From contig JACJXZ010000016.1 of the NCBI GenBank assembly GCA_020636375.1, positions 1 through 64,000 on the forward strand: a DNA stretch of 64,000 bases, given 5' to 3'. This document shows, piece after piece, positions 1 to 8,504 of this stretch. Position 1 is the first letter of the stretch, and each line of letters starts with the position of its first letter. Below the pieces are notes generated by a model that did not search any database, was not told the DNA's origin, and saw nothing but the letters and a program-made list of their open reading frames with translations. The stretch is from Lewinellaceae bacterium. GTDB lineage: Bacteria; Bacteroidota; Bacteroidia; Chitinophagales; Saprospiraceae. Both the position numbers and the translations under genes were made by a program.

Positions 1-55
1 TTTTTTGAACACTCCCTCAATCCCTTCGCACATCACAATTTTCCAGATTGCCCCA

Positions 56-1201
56 TCACCCTTTCACCACCCTCCCTTGTTCCACAACCACCCCACTCTC
101 CTCCACCACATAAAAATACACCCCCGCCGGCAAATGCTCTGCCACCACCTCATTGGTCCCCGCCCGCAGCCGCTGCGCCAGCACCCGCCGCCCCAGCCCG
201 TCGTACAGCAGCAGGCGCGCCTCCTGCGGCAGCCAGCCCTCCGGCAACAGCACCGTAAACCGCTCCCGGAATAGCCCCGGATAAACCCGGGCGCCCCCCT
301 TCCCATTTCCGATCCCGACCCTGTCGGGTACGGGACTCCCTTCGGTCGCTTCCGAAACCCCACTTACCACCACCGCCACCTCCCGGCACACCCTATCCTC
401 CCCCCTCGGGTTGGCCACCGTCAAACACACCTCATACCCCCCCGTACTGTCGTATACATGCACGGGCGAAGGCAGCGTATCCACCTGCCCATCCCCAAAA
501 TCCCAGCGCCAGCTGCGGATATCGTGGTAGGAACTGTCGGCAAAGCGCAGGGCGGCCCCATCCTGCTCATAGCCGAAGGCGGCGGTGGGCGGCTGCCGCA
601 GGGTGTCGCAGGGGCTGCCTTCCAAATGGCCCAGGCGGTAGTTGGGGAAGTTGGGCAGGGAGAAGGAGTTTTTGGTGGGCAGGTCCACGCAATGCTGGCA
701 TACCTGGCAGCTGTCTCCGGGTAAATCCGGCTGCTCAATGACATGGAGGTAGGACACGCTGTTATTGCTGTTGATGTAAATCTTGCCGTCGGGTGCCAAC
801 TGGGCCAGATAAAAAGTGGTGCTGAAAAAACCGTCTTCGCTAAAGCCATCCCAAACGGCCACCGTATCCCGGCTGGCTTCGATGTCGGGCGCCCAGAGGT
901 CGTATTGGTAAACGACCTCAAAAGAGGGAATATATAAATACCTTGAATTAGGGGAAATAGCCGCTCCTCCGCTCCAGGCAGAATCCTGCATGGCGATTTG
1001 TACCAGGCTGTTTAATTCTCCTGTACAACGGTCAAAATTAAAAATATCAATAAAATGCCCTACTTCTAAACTCATAGTGCCGTATTCCACATATTTACTC
1101 CCATCAGGAGAAAAAACGGCCTGCCCTAACCCGGAAAAAGGTATAGGCAGGCCAGCTTGCTGTGTTCCCTTGTTAAATATACCTGCATTCGTCACTAGCA
1201 C
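56..1201 (-). CDS. PKD-domain protein with T9SS C-terminal tail (3' part of a broken gene)
   Basis: Seen: 381 codons opening with GTG and no signal peptide. Residues about 20-185 hold propeller-like strands (AVFSPDGSKYV, AAISPNSRYLYI, LAPDGKIYI). Residues about 205-280 form a PKD domain with the typical WDFGDG motif, and the last ~75 residues form a T9SS type A sorting domain (VYPGLF start, LPAGVYFYVV end). Known: such proteins are exported by Sec and then by the T9SS, whose tail is removed or used for surface attachment. Inferred: the missing export signal and the abrupt start, in a 29-bp overlap with the upstream gene in another frame, suggest this is the back half of a larger secreted protein that lost its N-terminus by deletion, frameshift or misassembly. 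The sorting tail call is firm; the start is not. Confidence 0.75.
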   Translation of the reverse strand: MLVTNAGIFNKGTQQAGLPIPFSGLGQAVFSPDGSKYVEYGTMSLEVGHFIDIFNFDRCTGELNSLVQIAMQDSAWSGGAAISPNSRYLYIPSFEVVYQYDLWAPDIEASRDTVAVWDGFSEDGFFSTTFYLAQLAPDGKIYINSNNSVSYLHVIEQPDLPGDSCQVCQHCVDLPTKNSFSLPNFPNYRLGHLEGSPCDTLRQPPTAAFGYEQDGAALRFADSSYHDIRSWRWDFGDGQVDTLPSPVHVYDSTGGYEVCLTVANPRGEDRVCREVAVVVSGVSEATEGSPVPDRVGIGNGKGGARVYPGLFRERFTVLLPEGWLPQEARLLLYDGLGRRVLAQRLRAGTNEVVAEHLPAGVYFYVVEESGVVVEQGRVVKG

Positions 1202-2462
1202 CGTGGCGGGTGTTGTCTATGGTATTGCAGCAGTAGGCATTGTCTGGGGAAGAGAAGATATGGATGCCGTTGTTGTCCCCGCCGGCGCCCGCGCCTCCAA
1301 TGGTATTATCCTTGACAGTGCATTGCGCAGCGCCTTGAAGGTAGATGCCTGCGGCGGCTTGGGCAGCGGACAAGAGCTTGACGGTATTATCCACCGCCTC
1401 CACGCTGCGGCTGTACCACAAGCCTATGCCCGAGCCTGCCTGGCCGACTTCTATGACATTGCCCCGGACTTCCGCTTCCGCCCGGTTGCCGGCCAGCCAG
1501 ATTCCTATGCCCAGGGCCCCGGCCTGTGTGCCGACATCGTTGTTGGCGATGTTTACGAAGCCCTTCGCATCGGTGGCGTTTGCCAGGATGCCGATTTCCA
1601 CATCCTCCAGGGTATTGCGCAGGGCGGGGCTGGCGCCTCCTATGGTTATCGCCCCGGCGCTGTTGTTGGAAGCGAAGATGCCCCCTCTGGAATGGGTAAT
1701 GAAGTTGCCGGCAAAAGTATTGCCTTCCACGGCTATATAGGGCACAGGCTCTCCCGGGGCAGCGGCGTGCGCGTAAACGGCGTACTGGGCGTCGGCCAGG
1801 TAATTGTAAGCTTTCATGGCGAGGGCGCCGCCTTCCTCCACCTCTATGCCCCGCCACATATTGCCGCAACCCGTCAATTCACAAAGCGTCAATATCAGCT
1901 CCCGGCCATTTTCGACGACGATCCTGGCGCCGGGCTGCATGAGCAATTTGCTTTGGTACAAATAGTAGTCTTCGTTTATGACCAAAGTGCCATATACGCA
2001 AGCCTGAACGAACTGCCCATCGGCCGGCAGGGCGCCGGAAGCCAGTACATCGGTCAGCAGCTTGGCCTGCCCCGGAGCACCGACGATATTGCCGGAAGGG
2101 CAATCCTCACAGGCAAAACAGCTGGTTTCATCCGGTTGCAGAGGTATCGTTTCATCCAGCAGGACCTCCCCGCATCGGGACAGGCTGACGGCCGCATCAA
2201 CTGAAGGGGCGCTTTCCGGAGCGCTAAGGATCAGGCAGACCTCCTGGCACCCGTCCTCTGAAAATTCCAGAGTAGCGGGTATTTCTCCATCCAGCACCTC
2301 AAAACCAGAGGGCAGCAGTTCCGATGCCATATAAGCGTTCCCAAAACGGTCGTAAGCGACAATGGCAGAATCGGGGTGAGGCGCCGACGGCTTGCTGAAT
2401 ACGCCGCAAAACTGCTTTGGCTGGGCAGTCGACACATTTTTGCTAAGCATCATAAAAAGCAT
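1173..2462 (-). CDS. Secreted right-handed beta-helix protein, C-terminally truncated
   Basis: Seen: 429 residues. The N-terminus has a hydrophobic stretch (MLFMMLS) ending in STAQ, a plausible signal-peptide cleavage site. The middle and C-terminal parts carry repeated short strands with N and G turns (NTFAGNFITHSRGGIFASNN, IANNDVGTQAGALGIGIWL, NTIGGAGAGGDNNGIHIF), as in parallel beta-helix (NosD/pectate-lyase fold) proteins. It has eight or more Cys. No T9SS tail follows the helix; translation stops while the helix is still running and the next gene starts in another frame with a propeller and a tail. Inferred: surface or secreted protein whose original C-terminus is gone. The helix fold is fairly sure; substrate unknown. 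Confidence 0.7.
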   Translation of the reverse strand: MLFMMLSKNVSTAQPKQFCGVFSKPSAPHPDSAIVAYDRFGNAYMASELLPSGFEVLDGEIPATLEFSEDGCQEVCLILSAPESAPSVDAAVSLSRCGEVLLDETIPLQPDETSCFACEDCPSGNIVGAPGQAKLLTDVLASGALPADGQFVQACVYGTLVINEDYYLYQSKLLMQPGARIVVENGRELILTLCELTGCGNMWRGIEVEEGGALAMKAYNYLADAQYAVYAHAAAPGEPVPYIAVEGNTFAGNFITHSRGGIFASNNSAGAITIGGASPALRNTLEDVEIGILANATDAKGFVNIANNDVGTQAGALGIGIWLAGNRAEAEVRGNVIEVGQAGSGIGLWYSRSVEAVDNTVKLLSAAQAAAGIYLQGAAQCTVKDNTIGGAGAGGDNNGIHIFSSPDNAYCCNTIDNTRHGASDECRYI

Positions 2463-2858
2463 GAAGGAAAGGAAAATCCTGTAGGGATCAAGAAACGACG
2501 AGGAACGATATTTGCCCCCCCCGCTAAATAACGAAATAAAATTTTAGCTACTCATCGGCAATAGGATTTAAGCGTTATAAAAAGCACATTGTTTCCCGTG
2601 GATGCGGAGGTGCCGGGTTCAACGCCTGGGATGCAGGCTTTTACTTCCTCGACAGGTCGCAGAACTACAAATTATTACAGATGCTGGAGTTTCCAGATCA
2701 AGCGCCATTTGTTCAGGGTAGAAACGAAAATTTGATAGGGAAGATAATATATATTTTGCTTTAATGCAAATGCTTTGCTATGGCCTGTCTTTGAAAACTT
2801 GTCAAACCTCGCCCGGCAGGCAGAAACAGCAAATCCATATTCTGCTAAAAAGAACAGA
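2463..2858. other. Intergenic region, no gene recognised
   Basis: About 400 bases between divergently oriented genes. I see no convincing coding potential; the small leftward reading frame at 2675-2929 has no recognisable protein character and runs through the palindromic element on its right. Confidence 0.5.
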
Positions 2859-2963
2859 TATACTGCGCTGCAATAGGTTTTGTGCATTGCCTCCCCCCGC
2901 CCCTCAAATCCCCTAAAGGGGAAGTCCACCCAAAATGCACAAAACCTATTGCCGTTGAGTATA
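2859..2963. repeat. Palindromic repeat element, copy 1 (GCAATAGGTT family)
   Basis: A perfect 19-bp inverted repeat (2870-2888 and 2934-2952; tip GCAATAGGTTTTGTGCATT) with weaker pairing extending outward to TATACT/AGTATA. The core contains CCCTAAAGGGG-type pairing. A second copy lies at 53210-53334, with the core in the opposite orientation. Probably a small non-autonomous repeat; no target duplication was recognised. Confidence 0.7.
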
Positions 2964-3077
2964 AAATTGTTAATTTAGCAGCATAGTTACAAAAAATTCA
3001 ACAATCCAAACCACGCCGCTGTACGACCCGGCAGGCATGGTATTAACTTGTGCTTAATAACAAATCATTCCTAACTC

Positions 3078-4577
3078 ATGAAACAAAACGGCTTACTCTA
3101 TCTGCTTGCCTTTCTCGGCCTGTCTACGGCCCTTCAGTCGCAAAATTTCTTTTTGCGCAGTAGTACCTCGCCTTGTGATTTTGGCAATACCAACTCTGCC
3201 TGTCAGTTGACTGACCCGGACGGGGACGGCGTGTACGAGTTGTCCTACGATTTCGGCGCCGCGCCTATTGGCCGGCAAATCTTCAAGATCTACGACAATG
3301 ACAACAACGCCTGGTATCCTCCGTTTGCCGACGCCTGGTTCATCCACTCTGGCGGTTCAGTAACTTTCCGGTTCAATACGGCCAACTTCCAGGTGGAGGC
3401 AGTGGACGGGCTGTCCCAGCCCCTCTGCGCGCCGGGCGAGTTTAACGGTTTCAATCCCAACTCTGGCGCTTCCGCGATGGTGAACACGGGGGGGACGAAC
3501 TGGTGCTACACCATTCCCACTGCCGGCACCTACGCCTGGAAGCCGACGGTTTGCGGCGGCTTCGACTCCTGGCAGCCCGGCAACGGGGAGCGCAGCGTCA
3601 ACTCCGCCAACTGGAGCGTGACGACGACTTCCGACAACGAACAGTTCTGCGTCACCTACGACCCGGCAACCGGCCGGGTGGCCTACGCCAACCCGCCCAC
3701 CGGCATCTACCTGCGCGGCAGCCAGGGCCTGCCCTGCGACTTTGGCAACACCAACCCAGGCTGCGAGCTGGAAGACCCGGACGGGGACGGCGTATTTGAA
3801 TTGACCTATGATTTTGGCTCAACGCCCATTGGCCGGCAGGAATTCAAAATATACAACGCCGCTACCGACACCTGGTATCCGCTGGGATCCAATGCCTGGT
3901 ACAACCACCAGGGCGGGGAGGTGACCTTCCGCTTCGATTCCAATACCGGAGAAATAGAAGCGGTAGAAGATGGCTTTTTCCCCGCCCTGTGCGCTCCGGA
4001 CCAGTACAACGGCTTCGACCCCAACGTGCCCATGACGCCCATGGGCAACGGCATCTGGTGTTACAACGTGGACGTGGCCGGCACATACGAGTGGAAGCCG
4101 GTGGTTTGCGGCGGCTTCGATTCCTGGCAGCCGAACAACGGGGAGCGCAGCGTCAACTCCGGGAACTGGCAGTTTACCACCACGACAAACAACGAGCAGA
4201 TTTGCGTGGCGTACGACATCAACACAGGCCGGGTCAGCCCGGCGGCCGTACCATCGAACATCCCGACCATGTCGGAATGGGGCGTGATGATCCTGGCCCT
4301 GCTGATGCTCATTTTCGGGGCGCTGATGGTCCGCCAGCGGAAGCTTGCCCTGGCCGGCACGCAGGACAGTACGTTCTCCTGGCGCAGCCTGCCGTTCGAC
4401 AAGGCGTTTTTCCCCAGGGCGCTCCTGTTCGCCGGCCTGGCCCTGGTGTCGGTGTTTGCGGTGGCCGTCCTGTTCTTTGGCTATGAAATGACCGGCGCCG
4501 ACGTGCCGGGCAGCCTGATCGCCCTGCCGTTGCTGGCGTACCTGGCGACGCTGTTGCGGGAAGAGGAAATGAAATGA
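3078..4577 (+). CDS. IPTL-CTERM anchored protein with two internal repeats
   Basis: Seen: 499 residues. Signal peptide at residues 1-21 (LLYLLAFLGLSTALQSQ). Two near-identical ~165-residue units follow (about 22-205 and 206-385). Each contains DPDGDGVYEL/DPDGDGVFEL, WYP, GFDSWQP and NGERSVNS motifs. Residues ~388-415 carry the IPTL-type sorting motif (NIPTMSEWGVMILALLML) with a transmembrane helix and basic RQRK, and two further hydrophobic segments follow near the C-terminus. Known: IPTL-CTERM is a predicted membrane-sorting signal processed by an exosortase/archaeosortase-like enzyme. Inferred: exported, membrane- or surface-anchored protein. The repeat units loosely resemble starch-binding X25/E-set domains, but I would not assign a ligand. 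Confidence 0.8.
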   Translation: MKQNGLLYLLAFLGLSTALQSQNFFLRSSTSPCDFGNTNSACQLTDPDGDGVYELSYDFGAAPIGRQIFKIYDNDNNAWYPPFADAWFIHSGGSVTFRFNTANFQVEAVDGLSQPLCAPGEFNGFNPNSGASAMVNTGGTNWCYTIPTAGTYAWKPTVCGGFDSWQPGNGERSVNSANWSVTTTSDNEQFCVTYDPATGRVAYANPPTGIYLRGSQGLPCDFGNTNPGCELEDPDGDGVFELTYDFGSTPIGRQEFKIYNAATDTWYPLGSNAWYNHQGGEVTFRFDSNTGEIEAVEDGFFPALCAPDQYNGFDPNVPMTPMGNGIWCYNVDVAGTYEWKPVVCGGFDSWQPNNGERSVNSGNWQFTTTTNNEQICVAYDINTGRVSPAAVPSNIPTMSEWGVMILALLMLIFGALMVRQRKLALAGTQDSTFSWRSLPFDKAFFPRALLFAGLALVSVFAVAVLFFGYEMTGADVPGSLIALPLLAYLATLLREEEMK

Positions 4578-4578
4578 A

Positions 4579-4790
4579 ATGGAGATGAGTGGAAATACGG
4601 GGAGATACATGGAGATACATGGAGATACATGGAGATACATGGAAATACATGGAGATACATGGAAATACATGGAGATACATGGAAATACGTGGAGATATGG
4701 GAAATGTAGTGGGAATGGGGTAGAAATGTGTGGAAATGCATGGAGATATGTAGAAATACGTGGAGATATGTAGAAATACTTAGAAACAAC
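4579..4790. repeat. Degenerate tandem repeat, ATACATGGAG word
   Basis: About 20 imperfect head-to-tail copies of a 10-base word (ATACATGGAG / ATACATGGAA). It starts right after the stop codon of the IPTL protein. The same word recurs after the gene ending at 53071 and, in reverse complement, around 15334-15375. There are no unique spacers, so it is not a CRISPR array. Confidence 0.85.
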
Positions 4791-4811
4791 TGGCTGGCTG
4801 AAAGCCAGAGA

Positions 4812-4850
4812 AAAAAGTGGCCGGATACTGAAAAGTTCCGGCCACTTTTT
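4812..4850 (+). terminator. Intrinsic terminator after the IPTL-CTERM gene
   Basis: Perfect stem AAAAAGTGGCCGGA (4812-4825) with TCCGGCCACTTTTT (4837-4850), followed by more T-rich sequence. The A/T tracts on both sides would let it work in either direction. Confidence 0.8.
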
Positions 4851-4900
4851 GTTTCTTTATTACACGCCGGATGAATCCGGCGCGTCCGGAAAACGTTGAG

Positions 4901-6256
4901 ATGAGAAAGAAGCAACGCCGCCTGGCGGCCATCATGTTTACCGATATTGTGGGCTATTCCTCGATGATGCAGAAGAGCGAGGAGATAGCCAACCGCCTCC
5001 GGGTGCGGCACCGCGAGGTGTTCCAGCGCCTGCACGAGCGGTTTGAGGGGGAAATACTGCAATACTACGGCGACGGGACGCTCAGCATTTTCCCCAGCGC
5101 GGTGTCGGCGGTGGAATGCGGGGTGGCCCTGCAGCAGGCGTTGAAGAAAGAACCCAAAGTGCCGATCCGCATCGGCATCCACGCCGGGGATATCACTTTT
5201 GACGAAGAGGAAGTGTACGGAGACGGGGTGAACGTGGCCGCCCGCATCGAATCCCTCTGCGTGCCGGGAGGCGTTTTCATTTCCGGGAAAGTATACGACG
5301 ACATCAAGAACCACAGCCGCCTGCGGGCCCGGCCGATGGGGAGCTTTAAGCTGAAGAACATAGTGCAGGATACGTCGGTCTTTGCCATAACCAACGACGG
5401 GGTTACCGTGCCGGAATACGAGTGGCAGCCGTCTCCTGTGCGGGAGAGGCCGCCGGCGAAACAACAACAGCTCGGGAAGGGCAAGAAAAGCAAATGGGTG
5501 GCGGCCATCCTGGCCCTGCTTTTCGGGATTTTCGGCGCCCACCGTTTTTATCTGGGGCAGCGGAACATCGGCATCCTGTTCCTGGCCTTTTTTTTCCTGG
5601 CCAATTTCGTCTTTCCCGGTATGGCCAGGTTTCTGGGCATACCGGCCATCATTGGTTTTATTGATTTCATTGCCTTCCTGGTTATGCCCAAAGCAACTTT
5701 TGATGAGAAGTACAACCATCCGGTATCAGAAGAGGAACAATCCCCGGCTTCGGAACAAACCGCAGAAAGCCCCCATCCGAAGCAGATACTGGCCGGCCAG
5801 TTTGAGCAGTACCGGGAGAGAGGCATAGCGGCGCACCGGAATTACGACTACGACAGCGCCATCGACAACCTGATCAAAGCCATCGAGATCAAATACGACG
5901 ACCCGGAGGCGCATTTCCTGCTGGCCTGCTGTTATTCGGTGAACGAAGAAACGGAGAAGGCCCTTTCCCATCTTGATGTGGCCGTAGCTTTCGGGCTCCC
6001 GAACCCCGAGCGGATCAATAGCCACGACGACTTGTCCTACCTGCGCGTCCAGCCCGCCTTTGAACGGTTTAAAGAAAACGGTTTCCGGCTGGCTGCCAAG
6101 GAGTTGCCTCCGCCCACGACCGAGTGGATGGAAGCAGAAGAGGAGGGCGGCCCCAGCCTGCTGGAGCAGCTCAGCCAACTGCAGCGGCAATGGCGGGCCG
6201 GAGAGCTGACCGAAGAGGAGTACCGGCAGCGGCAGGAGGAGTTGAAGAAGCAGTAG
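4901..6256 (+). CDS. Class III adenylate/guanylate cyclase with TM2, TPR and SHOCT domains
   Basis: Seen, numbering from the ATG at 4901: cyclase domain at residues ~8-170 with both metal-binding Asp (D15 in FTDIVGYS, D58 in YYGDGT) and the N111-x3-R115 transition-state pair (NVAARIE). A TM2 domain with two hydrophobic helices lies at about 200-275 (LFGIFGAHRFYLG). TPR-like helices follow at ~300-370, and a C-terminal SHOCT motif (LTEEEYRQRQEELKK). Known: such cyclases make cAMP or cGMP. Inferred: a membrane-tethered cyclase whose output may be tuned by partners binding the TPR/SHOCT part. An in-frame ATG at 4871 lies inside a hairpin (CGCCGGA-TGAA-TCCGGCG), so 4901 is preferred. Nucleotide specificity is not decided. 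Confidence 0.88.
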   Translation: MRKKQRRLAAIMFTDIVGYSSMMQKSEEIANRLRVRHREVFQRLHERFEGEILQYYGDGTLSIFPSAVSAVECGVALQQALKKEPKVPIRIGIHAGDITFDEEEVYGDGVNVAARIESLCVPGGVFISGKVYDDIKNHSRLRARPMGSFKLKNIVQDTSVFAITNDGVTVPEYEWQPSPVRERPPAKQQQLGKGKKSKWVAAILALLFGIFGAHRFYLGQRNIGILFLAFFFLANFVFPGMARFLGIPAIIGFIDFIAFLVMPKATFDEKYNHPVSEEEQSPASEQTAESPHPKQILAGQFEQYRERGIAAHRNYDYDSAIDNLIKAIEIKYDDPEAHFLLACCYSVNEETEKALSHLDVAVAFGLPNPERINSHDDLSYLRVQPAFERFKENGFRLAAKELPPPTTEWMEAEEEGGPSLLEQLSQLQRQWRAGELTEEEYRQRQEELKKQ

Positions 6257-6428
6257 TGCTTCCGGAACGATGTTCCGGGGCAGTTGTTTGTTGTTGGTTA
6301 TTGTCAATCTGCAGCTTCTAAGCCGTTGATTGCCAACCAACCTGGCCCCGAGCTTGTCGAGGGGAACCAACAACTGCATTCTGCTCCCGGCAGGAAAATA
6401 ACCCCCCCGTTATTTACTGCCAACAGCA

Positions 6429-7256
6429 CTAACCATACAGCACCGGATTCAACGGCGTATCGATCACCTGCCCGATTTCCGCCCCCGGGCACCAGGCCTC
6501 CCAATCTGCCTTTTGGTTGTCGTTTTGTGGTGCTTTGAGGCGCATGTCTTTGTCCATGTAGATTACGGTCATGACTTGGCGCAATTGGCTGGTGGTATTG
6601 GGGCCGGCGCGGTGGAAGAGCCAGCCGGAGTGGAAGCTCACTTCACCCAGTTCAAACGGTTCGGAGATATGGCAGAAGCCTGCTTCCCGGAGCAGGGCTT
6701 CTATCTGCTTTTCGCTTTCGTCGCTGATCTTAAGGTTGCGGCCGTTTTCCAGGCGGTGGCTTTGGGCGCTGAACTCCAACGGCCCCATGGCCAGGGGCGT
6801 CTCCTGGAGGGGTATCCAAACGGTGATGGCATTGTCGTTGGAGAGCGGCCAGTAGTATTGGTCGGCATGCCAGGGGGTGAAGCCGCCGCCCGGCTCTTTG
6901 AACAGGGCCTGGTCGTGGTAGAGGCGCACGCCTTGTACGCCCATGAGCTCGGCAGCCAGGACCGCCAGGCGCGGGCTGAACACCAGGCGTTTGATTGCCT
7001 CGCTTTCCCGCCAGAGGTTCATCACCTGGAGGAAGGCTTTGCTGTAGGTGTCGCGTTCTTCCAGGGGCAGGTGCATGGTGTTGAGTTCCCGGACCTTCTC
7101 GTAGATCACATGGGCATAGTGCCGGAGGGTTGCCGGCGGCAGCACCTGTTTGAGTTTGATGTAGCCGTTTTCCCGGTAAGAGGCGATTTGTTCCGGCGTC
7201 AGCAGGTAGGGTTTTTCCAGGATATCCAGGTTGGCGAGTGGTTTTTCCATAGGCAT
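6429..7256 (-). CDS. Phytanoyl-CoA dioxygenase (PhyH) family protein
   Basis: Seen: about 275 residues with the Fe(II)/2-oxoglutarate oxygenase signature: the HxD pair in TPWHADQYYWP, the conserved IPLQETPLAMGPLEF strand, and the distal His and 2-oxoglutarate Arg region in HSGWLFHRAGPN...LRQVMTVIY. Known: PhyH-like enzymes hydroxylate small organic substrates using O2, Fe2+ and 2-oxoglutarate; bacterial members act on secondary metabolites, osmolytes or lipids. The frame extends upstream to a TTG, but that codon overlaps a TATATTTG promoter element (7265-7272), so ATG at 7256 (MPMEKPL) is chosen; 7250 is also possible. It is flanked by unrelated genes, so its substrate cannot be inferred. Confidence 0.85.
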   Translation of the reverse strand: MPMEKPLANLDILEKPYLLTPEQIASYRENGYIKLKQVLPPATLRHYAHVIYEKVRELNTMHLPLEERDTYSKAFLQVMNLWRESEAIKRLVFSPRLAVLAAELMGVQGVRLYHDQALFKEPGGGFTPWHADQYYWPLSNDNAITVWIPLQETPLAMGPLEFSAQSHRLENGRNLKISDESEKQIEALLREAGFCHISEPFELGEVSFHSGWLFHRAGPNTTSQLRQVMTVIYMDKDMRLKAPQNDNQKADWEAWCPGAEIGQVIDTPLNPVLYG

Positions 7257-7264
7257 TTTTGTTC

Positions 7265-7272
7265 CAAATATA
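7265..7272 (-). promoter_or_regulatory. Bacteroidota -7 promoter element (TATATTTG)
   Basis: On the minus strand the sequence TATATTTG matches the TAnnTTTG -7 consensus of the Bacteroidota housekeeping sigma factor. It sits 8-15 bases before the chosen ATG, which implies a very short leader for the PhyH gene. Confidence 0.5.
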
Positions 7273-7388
7273 ATCAAAAGGTTACCTCAAAACCCTGATT
7301 TTGTTGATCGTTGTTGGTTGCCTGTTGACCGTTGTCGGTTCCCGGAACAATCAACTGACAACTAACAACAATCAACTGGGCTACCCGT

Positions 7389-8504
7389 CTAAGGTTGGAC
7401 AGCCTTTAAAGCCGGGGGTTGCCGCCGACTTCTCCTGGGCTCTGCGAACCCTGTCACATTTTGGCAAAGGAACTCAAACAAATCCGGGAACTGCCTTGAA
7501 AACAACCTTTGAGCTGGCGTAGTGCCATCATCCCTGCGAATGTCGAAGTTGTGAACGACTGTCAACGCGGCCAAGCGTTGTTTAGGAATACCTTTATGGG
7601 CATGGTGGACAAATGCCAGGTAGCCATTGCGCCCTTCAACCTGAGAAGAGGACCGTTGAAAAGTGGCTGCCATGCTAAAAGCCTTTTCCAAATAATACTG
7701 CCGGGTATCTTCATCCAATTGTGCCGTCAGGCTGTGTCGCTCATATCGCATTTGGGCATCCTCGGCTCGCTTTTTATAATAATCGCGCAATTCTTTGTCG
7801 CGAGCTTTGGCCTGCGCCTTATTGAGTTGAAGCTGCCAATAAGCATAAGGCAAGGCGCATTTTTCAACCCATTGCCGGTGCAGGCTGGGCACAGCCTTAG
7901 TTTGGGCCCATTCGCGGAGTTCTTCTTGTATGCGTTGCTGCCAGGCTTGTATGCCCGCAGCAATATCCGGTATTTGATTTAATATTTTGGCGGCTTTGTC
8001 CAACGCAATTTCTATCCCCAAGCCTGTTGCTATGCTGGCTATTTTCGTAAAACACTGCAACAAGCCCTTTTCCGCTTGCCCTTTTGGGCGCCATTCATCC
8101 ATGTTGTCAAAGGGGTGTACCGTTTTGTTTATCTCTTCTATATGTTGGCGGTAACTTTTCTGGCTTTCTGCCGCTTTTGCCAGCTGTGCTTCCGCTTCAG
8201 CCTTCTGCCCGGCATCCGTGCATTCGTCGCGCTTCTTTTGCAGCCGCCCCTTTTTCAGCCCGATGCGGCAACCCGCCGCTTTGTTTATATCCTGGGCAAA
8301 GTGAAACAAGTCCGGCATCGATACCGCGTTCAGGTATTGCTCCTTGCCTAGTTTTACCAACGAACGCGCCCTGTCGCTGGTTAGGCCTACAACTTGCACG
8401 CCCCAATCCAGCACCCTGCTTTCTAGGTGCTCCCACCAACTGGCGGTGTCTCGTTTTTGGCTTGCTTCTTCAAAAAAATGTACCCGCTTGTCAATTCCTG
8501 GCAC
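7389..8504 (-). CDS. Transposase, second frame (OrfB)
   Basis: Seen: 371 codons overlapping the upstream frame by 82 bases. The natural junction is around FFEEASQKRDTASWWEHLE, which continues the DDE core begun upstream. The protein has a long basic helical middle, then a C-terminal part with QVEGRNGYLAFVHHAHKG, typical of a transposase C-terminal catalytic Glu region. Probably translated only as a fusion: the upstream frame has a slippery heptamer T_TTT_TTG at about 8476-8482, and a -1 shift there leads directly into this frame. The family looks close to DUF6399-type transposases; that name is from memory and tentative. Confidence 0.8.
   Translation of the reverse strand: MPGIDKRVHFFEEASQKRDTASWWEHLESRVLDWGVQVVGLTSDRARSLVKLGKEQYLNAVSMPDLFHFAQDINKAAGCRIGLKKGRLQKKRDECTDAGQKAEAEAQLAKAAESQKSYRQHIEEINKTVHPFDNMDEWRPKGQAEKGLLQCFTKIASIATGLGIEIALDKAAKILNQIPDIAAGIQAWQQRIQEELREWAQTKAVPSLHRQWVEKCALPYAYWQLQLNKAQAKARDKELRDYYKKRAEDAQMRYERHSLTAQLDEDTRQYYLEKAFSMAATFQRSSSQVEGRNGYLAFVHHAHKGIPKQRLAALTVVHNFDIRRDDGTTPAQRLFSRQFPDLFEFLCQNVTGFAEPRRSRRQPPALKAVQP

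Noticed and set aside
990..2204. 404-codon rightward frame opposite the beta-helix and PKD genes
   Set aside because: Composition is that of an antisense shadow of GC-rich genes; the leftward frames show clear domains.
2600..2640. tRNA-like GGTTCAA arm
   Set aside because: No matching acceptor or anticodon arms around it.
2675..2929. 84-codon leftward frame as a gene
   Set aside because: Half of it is palindromic repeat and there is no conserved feature.
4579..4790. Possible CRISPR array
   Set aside because: The repeats are ~10 bp, contiguous and degenerate, without unique spacers of constant length and without cas genes.
4481..5719. 412-codon leftward frame across the cyclase
   Set aside because: Runs through the tandem repeat and the antisense of a well-supported cyclase; no domain character.
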